Numbered from the stretch's first letter, positions 18,451 to 30,310 are shown. The stretch is 64,000 nt of DNA from Leptospira interrogans (GCF_900156205.1 NZ_FTNA01000004.1:161690-225689), one strand, 5' to 3'. Notes: a model not told the origin generated them from the sequence alone. Numbers and translations are program-made.

Positions 18451-19227
18451 TTATAAGTTTAGAATTTTCTGAAATCCTAAATCCATTTTTTTGGGATCGG
18501 GTTTATGAGCGGGATCAAAACCGGAAACAACCATTTCAAAATGTCGAATCTGAGTTTCAATAAATTCGTTTAAGATGTCTATTCGATTTCCTTCACCCAA
18601 TTCGGTTCCACTTCTTTTTTTACTCAAAAGTAAATCGATTTCCCTGCGAACGATAGAATCACTTAGAACCGAATCTAAAAGCACTTGAAACTCCATCGGT
18701 GGAGAACTTTTCTTTTGTTCCACCCACGCACAGGCTAACAAAGGTCTGAGCACGTAAAAATATTTTTTTACACGCACATGTTCCTGTTTCAGATACTCTT
18801 TAAAATTCCCAGTAGCCATATGTAAATAATGATAAACAGTTCCAATCGGAGAAAAATATTCCTTTGAAATATCGAAAAAGATTTCGTAAAAAGTGTCGTT
18901 CTTTTTGTAAACGATCGGAGATCGGAGCCATTCGAATAAAACCGGGTTGGACTTATTCATTAGAAAAAAAGATTTTCGCAAATCCCATCCGCTACAGTCC
19001 ATCAAATCGACAATAGGAATTTCGATCACTTCCCTTCCCGGAAGTACACTTAGATACCATTCGGTTTTATGTTTATAAATAAAACGAATGTCGTAATCGC
19101 TATCAATCGACTCAAACCCCCAAGCTCTTGAACCTGATTCAATGGCCAAAAGAATTTCGACGTTGAACTCAGACTCAATCTCGACAAGTCTATCTTGAAT
19201 TTTCTTTTTAATCTCCGGTAAAATCAT
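18451..19227 (-). CDS. Nucleotidyltransferase of the RlaP/YcgL (PF10127) type
   Basis: A 258-residue protein of the DNA polymerase beta-like fold. The N-terminal motif AIESGSRAWGFESIDSDYDI is the GS-x-D-x-D nucleotidyltransferase signature, with acidic residues positioned for metal binding. The body, with EWLRSPIVY and a HYLHMATGNF stretch, matches the family described as RNA-repair-associated polymerase beta proteins. No RNA ligase or methyltransferase partner is next to it, so its role here is unknown. It is a single gene between a DUF486 gene and a Sco gene. Confidence 0.82.
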   Translation of the reverse strand: MILPEIKKKIQDRLVEIESEFNVEILLAIESGSRAWGFESIDSDYDIRFIYKHKTEWYLSVLPGREVIEIPIVDLMDCSGWDLRKSFFLMNKSNPVLFEWLRSPIVYKKNDTFYEIFFDISKEYFSPIGTVYHYLHMATGNFKEYLKQEHVRVKKYFYVLRPLLACAWVEQKKSSPPMEFQVLLDSVLSDSIVRREIDLLLSKKRSGTELGEGNRIDILNEFIETQIRHFEMVVSGFDPAHKPDPKKMDLGFQKILNL

Positions 19228-19382
19228 TCTTTAAACTTAATCAAGAGTAATGGAAAAATCGAGAATGTACCTATATAGAAAAGCGTTCAAGTATTTTCTC
19301 AAACTGATAAAATACTTCTCGATTGTCTTAAGTAAGAAGCAGTCACAAGTAAAACCTTACAATAGTAAAATTAAATTGAATC

Positions 19383-19976
19383 TTAAAGAAAACGTCTAAT
19401 TTCTTTAGCGAGAGTCTTTCCGTCCATCCCTCCCGGAAAAGTCATTAAAATCCTACTTTTATCATCTAAAACATAAATAAAAACAGTATGATCCACCGTA
19501 TATCCTCCTTCCAGCTGAGGCGCGTCGACCTTTTTAGACACGGCCCCAAACGCATTTTGCAAAGAATCTAGTTTAGATTTTTCGCCCGTTAAAGCGACAA
19601 GCCTTTCTTCAGGAAACTGTCTTACATATTTTGCAAGTAATGACGGTGTATCTCTTTTCGGATCTACACTAATAAATACTGGAGTTAGATTTTTTCCTTG
19701 GTCTCCTAGTTCCTTAACAGCCAAAGACATATCTATCAATGCTCTTGGGCACATATCCGGACAATGCGAAAATCCGAAATAGACTAGTTTCAATTTACCT
19801 GGAATTTTGTTTAAAGGAATTCCAAGATTTTGAGTGTTTTTCAAAGTAATCTGAGACCATTCTTCTACAAAAACAGGTTCTTGAATCGAAGATCTTCCTT
19901 TCCACGCTTTCCAACCAAAAAACCCAAGTATAATCCCTAAAATTAAAATGGAGATCAATAAAATTCTTTCTTTCAA
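19383..19976 (-). CDS. Sco1/SenC family copper chaperone
   Basis: A 197-residue membrane-anchored thioredoxin-fold protein. A single N-terminal helix (about residues 5-21) anchors it with the domain in the periplasm. The copper ligands are visible: CPDMC at residues 72-76 and His163 in YTVDHTVFIY. Sco proteins deliver copper or manage thiols, usually for the CuA site of cytochrome oxidase. No oxidase genes are adjacent, but the copper cluster at 20322-23716 lies upstream on the same strand, separated by 345 bases. That makes service to the cluster an open possibility. Confidence 0.92.
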   Translation of the reverse strand: MKERILLISILILGIILGFFGWKAWKGRSSIQEPVFVEEWSQITLKNTQNLGIPLNKIPGKLKLVYFGFSHCPDMCPRALIDMSLAVKELGDQGKNLTPVFISVDPKRDTPSLLAKYVRQFPEERLVALTGEKSKLDSLQNAFGAVSKKVDAPQLEGGYTVDHTVFIYVLDDKSRILMTFPGGMDGKTLAKEIRRFL

Positions 19977-20321
19977 AATATTTTCCTGAATGTGTATTAG
20001 AACATTTTAAACTTAGAGGCAAATCCAACTTTTAGATCCAGAATTTACTTCCTTCAACACTTTCACATCGATACGTGATTTCATTCAGCTGAGTCCGTGT
20101 AAAAAATAAGCATCGACCACTTTCGATCTAAAACTTTATACATCAATACAATCTATATAGATCCAAGTTAAAATTACTGAAAAATTAATTTTCTTCCGTT
20201 TTTTTATTAAAACGAATGAAGAAATTTTTTGTAGATATGGATTTTTTCAATAGCTCTATTCAAAAAACTTTTTGTTGAGTTCTCATCTACAATTCATTTT
20301 ATATTAATCACTCACGTTAAT
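19977..20321. other. Intergenic region between Sco and multicopper-oxidase genes
   Basis: AT-rich spacer with no open frame. A CACTCACGTTAA near 20311 resembles a family E end, suggesting a repeat remnant. A promoter for the Sco gene must lie here, but I cannot place it confidently. Confidence 0.4.
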
Positions 20322-21353
20322 CTACACCGCAACGATCCAACCCATAGCCCCCTTCTCCGCCATTTTTGTTTGGTGAGGATGAAACATATACCTTCCTCTT
20401 TTTGGAAGAGTGAATTCTAAAATCACCCTTTCTGTTTGCCCCAGAGTAACTACGTCCGTATGATCGTCGGGAATCAATTTAGTCCCAGTTCTAAACACGT
20501 CGAATGTCTGAGCGTGTAGATGAAAGGAAGCAACCGGTTCATATTCACACATGTTTGCGATATAAAGACGTACCTTTTGACCTACTGGAACTTTAATCGG
20601 ATAACGATCGTAAAAACCAGCCATTCCGTTCCAACAAAAAAGATCATTCTTTCCTTTGTCTTCTAGATCCCATCCAGAAAGAATCAGCATAAATTCATGT
20701 GCAGGCGGACGACCTCCAGGTGGATCCACGATCAGACCTCCGTAAAGACCTTTTGCCATATGACTAGCCAATGGAGGAACGTGACAATGATACGGATGAA
20801 ATCCAATCGGACCCGCAGTCAGTTGATACGTTTTTTCGCTACCAACCACTATCGGCTCCCAACCGTCTTCGTTCGGATCATGACTTCCGTGAAAGTGAAT
20901 CGAATGTGGATGTTCAGAATCGTTTCTAAGAGTGATTTCCATCCTTTGTCCCAGTTTGGCTCGAACCACAGGACCAGGAACTAAACCGTTAAAAGTCCAA
21001 GCCTTGACTACTGTATTGTGCGCAACCGTCAAAGGCATTTCTACAATGCTAATATGTTGTTTTAAGATCGGCCCCGAAGAAATTTCTAGATTCTTCAATT
21101 CCATCCGATTTAAAAAAGTGGGATCTATATGAAAGGGAGGATGAACCATACTCCCGTAAGAATTATTCCCCGGATTTCCAGGAATGGAAGTTTCTTTGTT
21201 AACTCCTACGATCCCAGGTCGTATCTTACAAAGCAGACCACTCTTTTCGTCTCCGATCGAACTAATCCCTGCCCCGGTGGCTAAACCGGCGCTTCCGATT
21301 CCGATCCACTTGAGAAACTGTTTACGATTCAACTTCTTTTTAAAATTTAGCAA
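20322..21353 (-). CDS. Two-domain multicopper-oxidase / nitrite-reductase-like protein
   Basis: A 343-residue exported cupredoxin-fold protein. The N-terminus, with NRKQFLKWIGIGSAGLATGA, resembles a Tat signal but has RK rather than RR. Domain 1 (about 100-210) carries HPHSIHFHGSHD and HPYHCHVPPLASHMAKGLYG, giving His150, Cys190 and His198 as probable type-1 copper ligands plus extra His for a second centre. Domain 2 ends with GRYMFHPHQTKMAEKGAMGW and lacks the usual Cys, so only one type-1 site is expected. It overlaps the small membrane gene upstream by 14 bases. Laccase, nitrite reductase or an electron-transfer role are all possible. Confidence 0.85.
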   Translation of the reverse strand: MLNFKKKLNRKQFLKWIGIGSAGLATGAGISSIGDEKSGLLCKIRPGIVGVNKETSIPGNPGNNSYGSMVHPPFHIDPTFLNRMELKNLEISSGPILKQHISIVEMPLTVAHNTVVKAWTFNGLVPGPVVRAKLGQRMEITLRNDSEHPHSIHFHGSHDPNEDGWEPIVVGSEKTYQLTAGPIGFHPYHCHVPPLASHMAKGLYGGLIVDPPGGRPPAHEFMLILSGWDLEDKGKNDLFCWNGMAGFYDRYPIKVPVGQKVRLYIANMCEYEPVASFHLHAQTFDVFRTGTKLIPDDHTDVVTLGQTERVILEFTLPKRGRYMFHPHQTKMAEKGAMGWIVAV

Positions 21354-21654
21354 CCGAAGTGACTAAAATGATCAACGCTAAAATCCCGACTCCTCCATAA
21401 ACGAGTATGTTTTTTAACCAGGAAGGGATCTTAGATCCACCCGCAACCAGATAGGCGCCCGCTCCCAAAATGGGAATTAAAAGGATCGCACCCGTCCAGA
21501 TAGAACCGATTTTAGAATCTACGTCTTCTCTTTTTACCAGATCCGAAAGAGCCAAAGGTGCAAGAAGTGTATAGAGTATAAACGGAAAGTAATATCCGTA
21601 AAAATTGAATAATAAAGCGAAGAATCCGGGGCCGCCTACAACAGTTTGTTCCAT
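21340..21654 (-). CDS. Small PLDc_N-type membrane protein in copper cluster
   Basis: A 104-residue protein with three predicted helices. The DLVKREDVDSKIGSIWTGAI segment followed by a GGSKIPSW turn resembles the phospholipase-D-nuclease N-terminal (PLDc_N) membrane module. The C-terminal region of the large neighbour encoded at 21695-23716 contains the same arrangement (DLKDRTDLEWIRKIYWIV then GGSKYPNW), so the two are likely homologous and may pair in the membrane. The start is the ATG at 21654, which has an AGGAG site 8 bases upstream; a longer frame from 21720 lacks such a site. Confidence 0.8.
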   Translation of the reverse strand: MEQTVVGGPGFFALLFNFYGYYFPFILYTLLAPLALSDLVKREDVDSKIGSIWTGAILLIPILGAGAYLVAGGSKIPSWLKNILVYGGVGILALIILVTSVAKF

Positions 21655-21694
21655 AATTTTTCTCCTATAATAATTTCTGAATATTTTAAAATAC

Positions 21695-23716
21695 TTAACT
21701 GATCGTTTTGGTTCCAACACCGTTCATCAAAGAAATTCCGGTATAAGCCAAAAGTAAAAAGAATGCAATCAGTCCGCCCCAAACCAAGGTTCTTCTAAAC
21801 CAGTTGGGATATTTACTTCCGCCTATGATAAGATAAATCGCAGGACTTAAAATTGGCACTAAAATGATCGTTACGATCCAGTAAATCTTTCGGATCCATT
21901 CCAAATCCGTTCTATCTTTTAGATCCAACAAGGACATAGAAGTCCAGCAGATATAAATTGCAAACGGAAGTAAAAATCCCAACCAATGATAAAAAAATGG
22001 AAAAAGACCGATCGGTTTTACAAGCGTGATCGCGCCCGTAGTAGACGCAGGTTTTCTAGGAACCGTTTTTAAAATCTCTTCCGCTTCTTTGGGAAGTTTC
22101 ACTTGATTCAAATTCAGATTAAAATCTTCAAAGGCGGTTAACGCAGGTTTTACGGGAGCCGCATTTCCTAAAGGCATATTCAATTGAGGACCTGGAATTG
22201 GCTGTTCTTTGTAATTCCCAGAAGGAAATCTTCCGCCAGAAGCCTGAACCATCAGACCAAGAGCACCTAACATCATGGAAAGATCCCCTCCCACAGGAAG
22301 TCGAATCCAAGAACCACAACCATTCCATTTTTCTAAAAAAGCAGGAAGTTCGGTTCTATATTCGTTGCCGGAAAAACAATTTCCAGTACTCATAGGACCA
22401 ACCAAAGTAATATCCGCTCTTCCTGAGTTATAGACTATATTGTCTTGAACTATATTGTTATGAGAAAGCCAAAAATTTTCATCTAAGTTAGGAAGAATTA
22501 CAATTCCATTGTTTTGATGTTCTATGACTACGTTCTTTCGGATCACATTGGAAAGACCACCCGCGATCAAAATCCCGTTTCCGAAAGATGGATATTCTAA
22601 AGCCGCGATCGGAGCCTTAGGATTATTGTTATTATAGACTAAGTTTCCTAAGATCGTAGTTTCTCTTTCGGGAGGAAGTAATTCTCTATCCAAGGTATTC
22701 GGCGCAAGACCTACGATATTATTTTTCCAAACGGAACCGATCAGATAAAGTTCTCCTCCCGCATTGGTACCGGAATAACCCAAAGCGTTGTGTTCAGAAA
22801 CAACGTCATAGATAATCGCCTTACAGGGATAACATTGTCCTATATAAATTCCGGAATCGGGAGAACCGGAAGCGTAAGAATGTTCAATCACTCCGTTTAT
22901 AGAATCGAACGCATAAATTCCGTAGTCACCGTTATTATGTGCGGTGAGATAAGAACCTCTATATCCTTTTACACCCGTCCAATAAAAGCCGTTTAACGTA
23001 GCGTTTCTAGCGGTTAGATTTTCAATTACAACTCCATCGGCTGCGACTACCATGATCCCGTTTCCTCTTTGAAACTGACCGTCTATGATTACTTTATTAC
23101 GGTCCACTCCTCGAATTGTAATCGAAGGAGTTGTCACAGTCACTTCTTCCAAATAAATACCTTCGCTGATCAAAACGAGATCACCGGGATTTGAGGCATC
23201 CACCGCATTTTGAATCGTAGGATACTGAGAAGGAACCTTGCGAGTTGTTCCCGAAAATTGAGAAACGTTTTTCCAAGATTTACCTGATTTTGCGGCAGGG
23301 TTATAAGGAACATTTCCTACTACAATATCTCCCACCATTCCATTTTTACCATCTGGAGTTGCATGAAAGGAACAGAAGTAAGGAAAAACACCTTCTTTTG
23401 GAAAAGAAACTTTTGTTTTAGTTCCTCGAGACATGACAATATTTCCAAAAGACTTTTCTGTAGACCAATTTTTATCCACTGCAATCGCGTTATGTGGGTT
23501 ATTTCCTGAATTGATAAATTCTACAATTCCACCGACTGGAATTTTCTGCATCGGAGGAGAAAAAGAATTATCAATCATTAATACGTGTGCAAAACCACTG
23601 ATCTCATTTTTATTTTCTCCGGAACAAGCCGAAATGAAAATCCCGAAAGAAATTCCAATCCAGAGTAGAACGAACCAATAAACAACTTTTGTAATTTCAA
23701 AATTTAGTATTTTCAT
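21695..23716 (-). CDS. Lipid-anchored cupredoxin + right-handed beta-helix + membrane-module fusion
   Basis: A 673-residue protein with three parts. Residues 1-31 form a signal ending in a lipobox (FISAC, Cys31). About 40-135 is a plastocyanin-like cupredoxin with a full ligand set: His75 (NPHNA), Cys115 and His118 (FCSFH) and Met127. About 160-480 is a right-handed parallel beta-helix of the NosD/pectate-lyase type (PTIQNAVDASNPGDLVLISEGIY, split here for length, opens the repeats). About 575-665 holds three membrane helices like those of the neighbouring small protein. It heads an operon with the small PLDc_N protein and the multicopper-oxidase-like protein. I know no described protein with this architecture. 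Confidence 0.85.
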   Translation of the reverse strand: MKILNFEITKVVYWFVLLWIGISFGIFISACSGENKNEISGFAHVLMIDNSFSPPMQKIPVGGIVEFINSGNNPHNAIAVDKNWSTEKSFGNIVMSRGTKTKVSFPKEGVFPYFCSFHATPDGKNGMVGDIVVGNVPYNPAAKSGKSWKNVSQFSGTTRKVPSQYPTIQNAVDASNPGDLVLISEGIYLEEVTVTTPSITIRGVDRNKVIIDGQFQRGNGIMVVAADGVVIENLTARNATLNGFYWTGVKGYRGSYLTAHNNGDYGIYAFDSINGVIEHSYASGSPDSGIYIGQCYPCKAIIYDVVSEHNALGYSGTNAGGELYLIGSVWKNNIVGLAPNTLDRELLPPERETTILGNLVYNNNNPKAPIAALEYPSFGNGILIAGGLSNVIRKNVVIEHQNNGIVILPNLDENFWLSHNNIVQDNIVYNSGRADITLVGPMSTGNCFSGNEYRTELPAFLEKWNGCGSWIRLPVGGDLSMMLGALGLMVQASGGRFPSGNYKEQPIPGPQLNMPLGNAAPVKPALTAFEDFNLNLNQVKLPKEAEEILKTVPRKPASTTGAITLVKPIGLFPFFYHWLGFLLPFAIYICWTSMSLLDLKDRTDLEWIRKIYWIVTIILVPILSPAIYLIIGGSKYPNWFRRTLVWGGLIAFFLLLAYTGISLMNGVGTKTIS

Positions 23717-24001
23717 GAACCCCCCTGGGCTTTAAGGAATTTTATTGTATACTGAATCTGAGGATTGTTCTGAATAGGACTGCACATTTACATTCGATCC
23801 AAAGAAGTTATAAGTTATACGGTAAAAATAAACCTTCTCAAACTATCAACGGCTTCAAAATCTATTGTTTTCAGAATAATGAGCACAAGCTCACATATTT
23901 CAAAAAACTCAAGACAAAAATAAGATGAGAAAGATTTTTCCGGAACCGAATTAGAACGTTTGTTATTTCGCAATCGGAAAGTTGTAAATGTTTGAATCGA
24001 C
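23717..24001. other. Divergent intergenic region, copper operon / sensor kinase
   Basis: 285 bases with start codons of two divergent genes at the edges. Promoters for both must lie here, but no clear -35/-10 pair or operator could be assigned. Confidence 0.4.
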
Positions 24002-25261
24002 ATGAACCATCTTTCTCATTTCGAAAAATTATTTAAACTACACTCTCATCGTTCTATATACTTGAGCGTTTGGAAAAAAAACGTCATACAAATCATTTTG
24101 ATTTTAGTTTCTTGTTTTGGTTTTTTAATTTATATCCCGAGTGTATATTTAGCTTGGCAACAAGGACTAGGAGAAGTAGTCATCTTAGACACTCTTGCAC
24201 TTCTTTTAGTATGGTTTCTATTACTACTTCCAAATCGATTCTACAAACCTAAATCTTACTTTTTAGTATCCTTAATTTTTATCTTAGGTTGTTTACTTTA
24301 TACTAAAATTGGTTTAGGCGGAGCAGGAATTCTTTGGTTATTTTTGGTTCCCGTTTTTTGTGGAATTTTTTTAGGCCGCATTATTACGTTTTGGAGTTAT
24401 GTAATTACATCTCTTTTCGTTTTTTCAGGAATTTTTTTTATTCATTATAAAATCTGGACCGGATCGATTACTTCCTTTCAAGTTTTTGTAGTAGGAGCTA
24501 ACTTTACTTTTTTATGCGGGATTCTTACATTTTTAATCTTAGAAATTTTAAATGAAGCTCGAAAACAAAGACACCTATTGTTAACTCACAAAAATACAAA
24601 TAAAAAACTTCAAAATAAAATTTTCGCTTACACAGAAAAAGAATCAAAACTAATAGAATCTTTAAATTATAAAGAAACTTTATTTAAAGAAATCCAACAC
24701 AGAGTAAAAAATAATATTCATTTAATTTTAGGAATGTTGAATTTAGATAGAGAAAAAGCAGAATCAGAACTCGCTAAAAAAACGATCGAATCCGCGATTG
24801 ATCGGATTCAATCGATGGGAATCGTTCAAGAATATTTATTTTTAAACGATTCATACAAAGTAATTCAAACCAAAGAATATCTAGATACATTAGTAAATCA
24901 TATTTTTCTTTCTTACGGTAGACAGGACGGAAGTATTCAAGTAAATTATAATATAACGGAAGCCTTACTTTCGGTCGACAAGGCAATTCCTTGCGGATTG
25001 ATTTTAAACGAACTCATGATCAATTCTTTTAAACACGCTTTTCCAGAAAATCGTAAAGGTAAAATTACGGTATCGTTTCAAAAATCGGACTCAGGATATT
25101 TCATTTTAGAAATCGCGGATAATGGCATTGGACAAAAATCCGAAAAAAGTAAATCTATGGCAGGGATGAGTCTAATCCAAGCATTTTGCCTTCAATTAAG
25201 AGGAGAAATAGAGATAGAAAAGGAAAATGGATTTTTAGTTCGAGTTCGTTTTTTCCCTTAA
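24002..25261 (+). CDS. Membrane sensor histidine kinase, HisKA_2 type
   Basis: A 419-residue kinase. About six hydrophobic helices between residues 28 and 182 form the membrane sensor region, followed by a coiled linker. The phosphoacceptor region FKEIQHRVKNNIHLILGM places His233 in a HisKA_2 dimerisation domain. The ATP-binding domain has an N-box (LILNELMINSFKHAF) and a G-box (DNGIGQ). It encodes no receiver domain and no response regulator is adjacent, so the partner is encoded elsewhere. It is divergent from the copper cluster, which makes it a candidate regulator, by position only. Confidence 0.88.
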   Translation: MNHLSHFEKLFKLHSHRSIYLSVWKKNVIQIILILVSCFGFLIYIPSVYLAWQQGLGEVVILDTLALLLVWFLLLLPNRFYKPKSYFLVSLIFILGCLLYTKIGLGGAGILWLFLVPVFCGIFLGRIITFWSYVITSLFVFSGIFFIHYKIWTGSITSFQVFVVGANFTFLCGILTFLILEILNEARKQRHLLLTHKNTNKKLQNKIFAYTEKESKLIESLNYKETLFKEIQHRVKNNIHLILGMLNLDREKAESELAKKTIESAIDRIQSMGIVQEYLFLNDSYKVIQTKEYLDTLVNHIFLSYGRQDGSIQVNYNITEALLSVDKAIPCGLILNELMINSFKHAFPENRKGKITVSFQKSDSGYFILEIADNGIGQKSEKSKSMAGMSLIQAFCLQLRGEIEIEKENGFLVRVRFFP

Positions 25262-25437
25262 ACGTATAACCTATTTCTATATAAAAAACACAGACTTTAT
25301 ATCATCTACGAAAGCAAAAAAATGCAGGAACGATTGGTTTTAAAGTCGTTTTCTAAAAAGAATTCATACACGATTTAGTTTGTCATTTCTTTGGGGAATT
25401 TTTGTATGGATAAACATTCTTTTTTTTGAATTTATCA

Positions 25438-25959
25438 ATGCCCCTAATCAAGAACACGACACGATCATCCTTAGAAATCCTAGATATTGAATTTGAAAGA
25501 GAAGTCTATTGGAACCGATTTTTAGAAAGGGCTGGTTTGATCGTAGGATATGGCGCTTATCTGGTTTGTTTTGTAATCGTATTTGGCTTAAAATTAGAAT
25601 CTGTAAAATATGCTTCCCTATTTTATCTTGGACTTTTTACCAGAGTTTCCAGTCTATTGATCGGAAAGTTTTACGAAATCCCTATAGTATTTCGTAACCT
25701 ATTCTCAGAAAACAAAACGTTAGTCGCTCTAAGTATAGATTATATACGAATTTACAGAGAAAAAACTTTTAGACGTCTTGCGGCCAACCTATTTGGAATG
25801 AACGATTCTTCTACACTCTACAAAGCCAACGAAGAAGAACTTTTAGAAATGCTACGTCCTAAAATGCAAAAACCTTGGAAGAAAGCGGGAAAAATCTATT
25901 TTTTCTTTATTTATATTCCAATCGCGTTTGTTCTAATTTGTATTTCTATTTTAATGTGA
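25438..25959 (+). CDS. Hypothetical membrane protein
   Basis: About 173 residues from the ATG at 25438. Three hydrophobic segments are seen: about 31-50, 56-75 (near [18 protein letters not shown]) and 151-171. The middle is a cytoplasmic-looking charged stretch ([21 protein letters not shown]). I do not recognise the family. The start is uncertain. The best ribosome site (GGGG) precedes an ATG at 25406, whose frame breaks 7 codons later at a run of eight T; a single base change in that run would join it to this gene. The next gene follows without a gap. Confidence 0.7.
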   Translation: MPLIKNTTRSSLEILDIEFEREVYWNRFLERAGLIVGYGAYLVCFVIVFGLKLESVKYASLFYLGLFTRVSSLLIGKFYEIPIVFRNLFSENKTLVALSIDYIRIYREKTFRRLAANLFGMNDSSTLYKANEEELLEMLRPKMQKPWKKAGKIYFFFIYIPIAFVLICISILM

Positions 25960-26811
25960 TTGGTTTTAGATTTAGTGAAAAACGGATTCTTAATCTTTTT
26001 AGTTATTCTTTCGTTTCTTTCTTGTAAAATTAATTCTTCTAATTATATCCTAAGTACAAAATCTTTTTCCGAAAAAAATCTCAACGGAAACCTCTGTGCG
26101 ATTTTAATCAATCAAACCACAAACAATAAAATTTACTTTCAAAAAGATGAATGTTTTTATAAAACTCCCCCTTCTTCTTTGTTTCATCCTGTTTTAGCTT
26201 TCATTTCTGTAGAAGGAGGTTATCTTAAAGAAAATCAAACCCTTTTTTTCTGGGATAAAACTAGATACCCTTATATTCGTTGGCAAAAAGATCAAAATCT
26301 AAAATCTGCTTTGGAATATTCTGTACACTGGTATTTTACAAATTTATGGAATGATATAGGACCGGAAAAAGGAAAATCACTTTTAGAAAAAATAGGAATC
26401 TTTCAGATCCCGAATACAAGAAATTCTTTTTGGTCGGACGGCTCTTATACAATTTCACCTTCCGAGTTTGCAGATTTTTTAATGCGACTTCAAGAAATTT
26501 CTCCACCTATTCGTAAAAAGACGATTCAAACCGTTTGGGATTTGTTAAAAAGAACTCCTGGCTCATACTCCAATGCAACCGGAATTCACGATCTTTCGGG
26601 AGACTGGAACGGAGTGGAAGACTATAGATCCGATTCCGCATTTTATTATACACAAGAAGAAACTAGTTCCTGGTTCTGGGTTTCTTTTCAAAAGTCTAAT
26701 GTTCGATGGCTCTTACTTACTCGTGTCCGAATTTCGGGAGAAGTTACAAATCCTTTGAAAGCGGCGGAACTCACTTCTAAAATTCTCAAAGACGAATCCA
26801 TCATTCCTTAA
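25960..26811 (+). CDS. Lipoprotein with catalytically degraded class D beta-lactamase-like (OXA) fold
   Basis: A 283-residue lipoprotein with a signal ending in LSFLSC (Cys22). The body aligns by eye with class D beta-lactamases: a [12 protein letters not shown] active-site region, [31 protein letters not shown], and a late NATG in the place of KTG. The serine is retained (Ser73), but the general-base lysine of STFK is His76, the SxV motif reads SVH, and the KTG lysine is Ala206. Hydrolysis of beta-lactams therefore seems unlikely; a binding or structural role is more plausible. The start is a TTG directly after the upstream stop, or a GTG at 25975. Confidence 0.75.
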   Translation: MVLDLVKNGFLIFLVILSFLSCKINSSNYILSTKSFSEKNLNGNLCAILINQTTNNKIYFQKDECFYKTPPSSLFHPVLAFISVEGGYLKENQTLFFWDKTRYPYIRWQKDQNLKSALEYSVHWYFTNLWNDIGPEKGKSLLEKIGIFQIPNTRNSFWSDGSYTISPSEFADFLMRLQEISPPIRKKTIQTVWDLLKRTPGSYSNATGIHDLSGDWNGVEDYRSDSAFYYTQEETSSWFWVSFQKSNVRWLLLTRVRISGEVTNPLKAAELTSKILKDESIIP

Positions 26812-26830
26812 ACGATCCTAAAAAATCTGA

Positions 26831-29080
<2,250 letters not shown>

Positions 29081-29213
29081 TTTTAATTTTATCGGGGTAT
29101 TTATTACAAATTTATAATTTGCCTAAGATTTAGTTTTTTAATCTGAGTCGAACTCTTAAAAACGTTTTGAGTAGACATAAAAAATAAAGATTAAATTCTA
29201 ATTTTTTATAGGT

Positions 29214-30308
29214 ATGAAACGAACGATTCATAGGATTCATTTTCGAGATTCTAGAGAAACGTTTCCTCTCGATTCGGAATCAGTGGATTTGGTCCTAACT
29301 TCTCCTCCTTATCCTATGATAGAAATGTGGGATGAACTTTTTTTCGGTTTTTCCAGAGAAATTCAAAAAAATTTTCTTATCGATCCCAATCTTTCCTACG
29401 AACAAATGCATTTCGAACTGGATAAGGTATGGAGGGAATCGTTTCGCGTTTTAAAAAACGGTGGTTTTCTTGTAATCAATATAGGAGACGCCACACGAAA
29501 CACCGCTTTCGGTTTTCGAATTTATATGAATCATGCAAGGATTTTACAAGGTTGCAATTCAATCGGATTTCAAAGTCTTCCCGGTATTCTTTGGAAAAAA
29601 CAAACCAACTCTCCTACTAAATTTATGGGTTCAGGCACACTTCCGGCAGGTGCGTATGTAACCTTAGAACACGAGCATATTTTAATATTCAGAAAAAATA
29701 ATAGACGAAAATTTTCCACAAAATCGGAACGACTATCCCGTATGGAAAGTGCTTTTTTCTGGGAAGAACGTAACTTTTGGTTTACGGACGTATGGGATTT
29801 TAAGGGAAAAAAACAAGGTTTAAGTTCTCTTCTGGCTGGTAGAGAAAGAAGTGCTGCATATCCTTTAGAACTTGCAAATAGAATCATACTCATGTATTCT
29901 CTCAAAGGAGACATCGTTTTAGATCCTTTTTTAGGAACAGGGACCACCACTCTGGCTGCAATTGGCAACTGTAGAAATTCGATCGGGTTCGATTTAGAAC
30001 CAGGTTTATTAAAGGTTCAGCTTGAAAACCTACACTCTATTAAAGATAAATTAAATCGAATTATAGAAAAAAGAAAAAACGATCACGACGTTTTTGTACA
30101 GAATAGACAAAATGAAGGGAAATCGTTTCTTCATTTTAATCAAAATCTTCAAACGCCCGTAGTGACCAAACAAGAAAAATTTTTAAATTTAGAAAGAATC
30201 ACCAAACTTTTTCGTAATTCAGGAAATGAAATTGAAGCGGAATATTTTCCCTTACTCCAAACAGAACTACTTCCACAATTTGAATCGATTCCCACGGTTC
30301 ATCCATAA
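29214..30308 (+). CDS. Orphan beta-type N4-cytosine/N6-adenine DNA methyltransferase
   Basis: A 364-residue enzyme. The catalytic motif TSPPYP (motif IV) is at about residues 31-36, and the AdoMet-binding motif DPFLGTGTTTLAA (motif I) is near 242-254, so the motifs run in the beta-class order. The SPPY form is more usual for N4-cytosine enzymes. The 100 C-terminal residues are charged and without known domains. No restriction endonuclease or specificity gene lies nearby, so it acts alone. An orphan m4C methyltransferase called LomA, acting on CTAG, has been reported in L. interrogans; whether this is that enzyme cannot be decided from sequence alone. Confidence 0.88.
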   Translation: MKRTIHRIHFRDSRETFPLDSESVDLVLTSPPYPMIEMWDELFFGFSREIQKNFLIDPNLSYEQMHFELDKVWRESFRVLKNGGFLVINIGDATRNTAFGFRIYMNHARILQGCNSIGFQSLPGILWKKQTNSPTKFMGSGTLPAGAYVTLEHEHILIFRKNNRRKFSTKSERLSRMESAFFWEERNFWFTDVWDFKGKKQGLSSLLAGRERSAAYPLELANRIILMYSLKGDIVLDPFLGTGTTTLAAIGNCRNSIGFDLEPGLLKVQLENLHSIKDKLNRIIEKRKNDHDVFVQNRQNEGKSFLHFNQNLQTPVVTKQEKFLNLERITKLFRNSGNEIEAEYFPLLQTELLPQFESIPTVHP

Positions 30309-30310
30309 CT

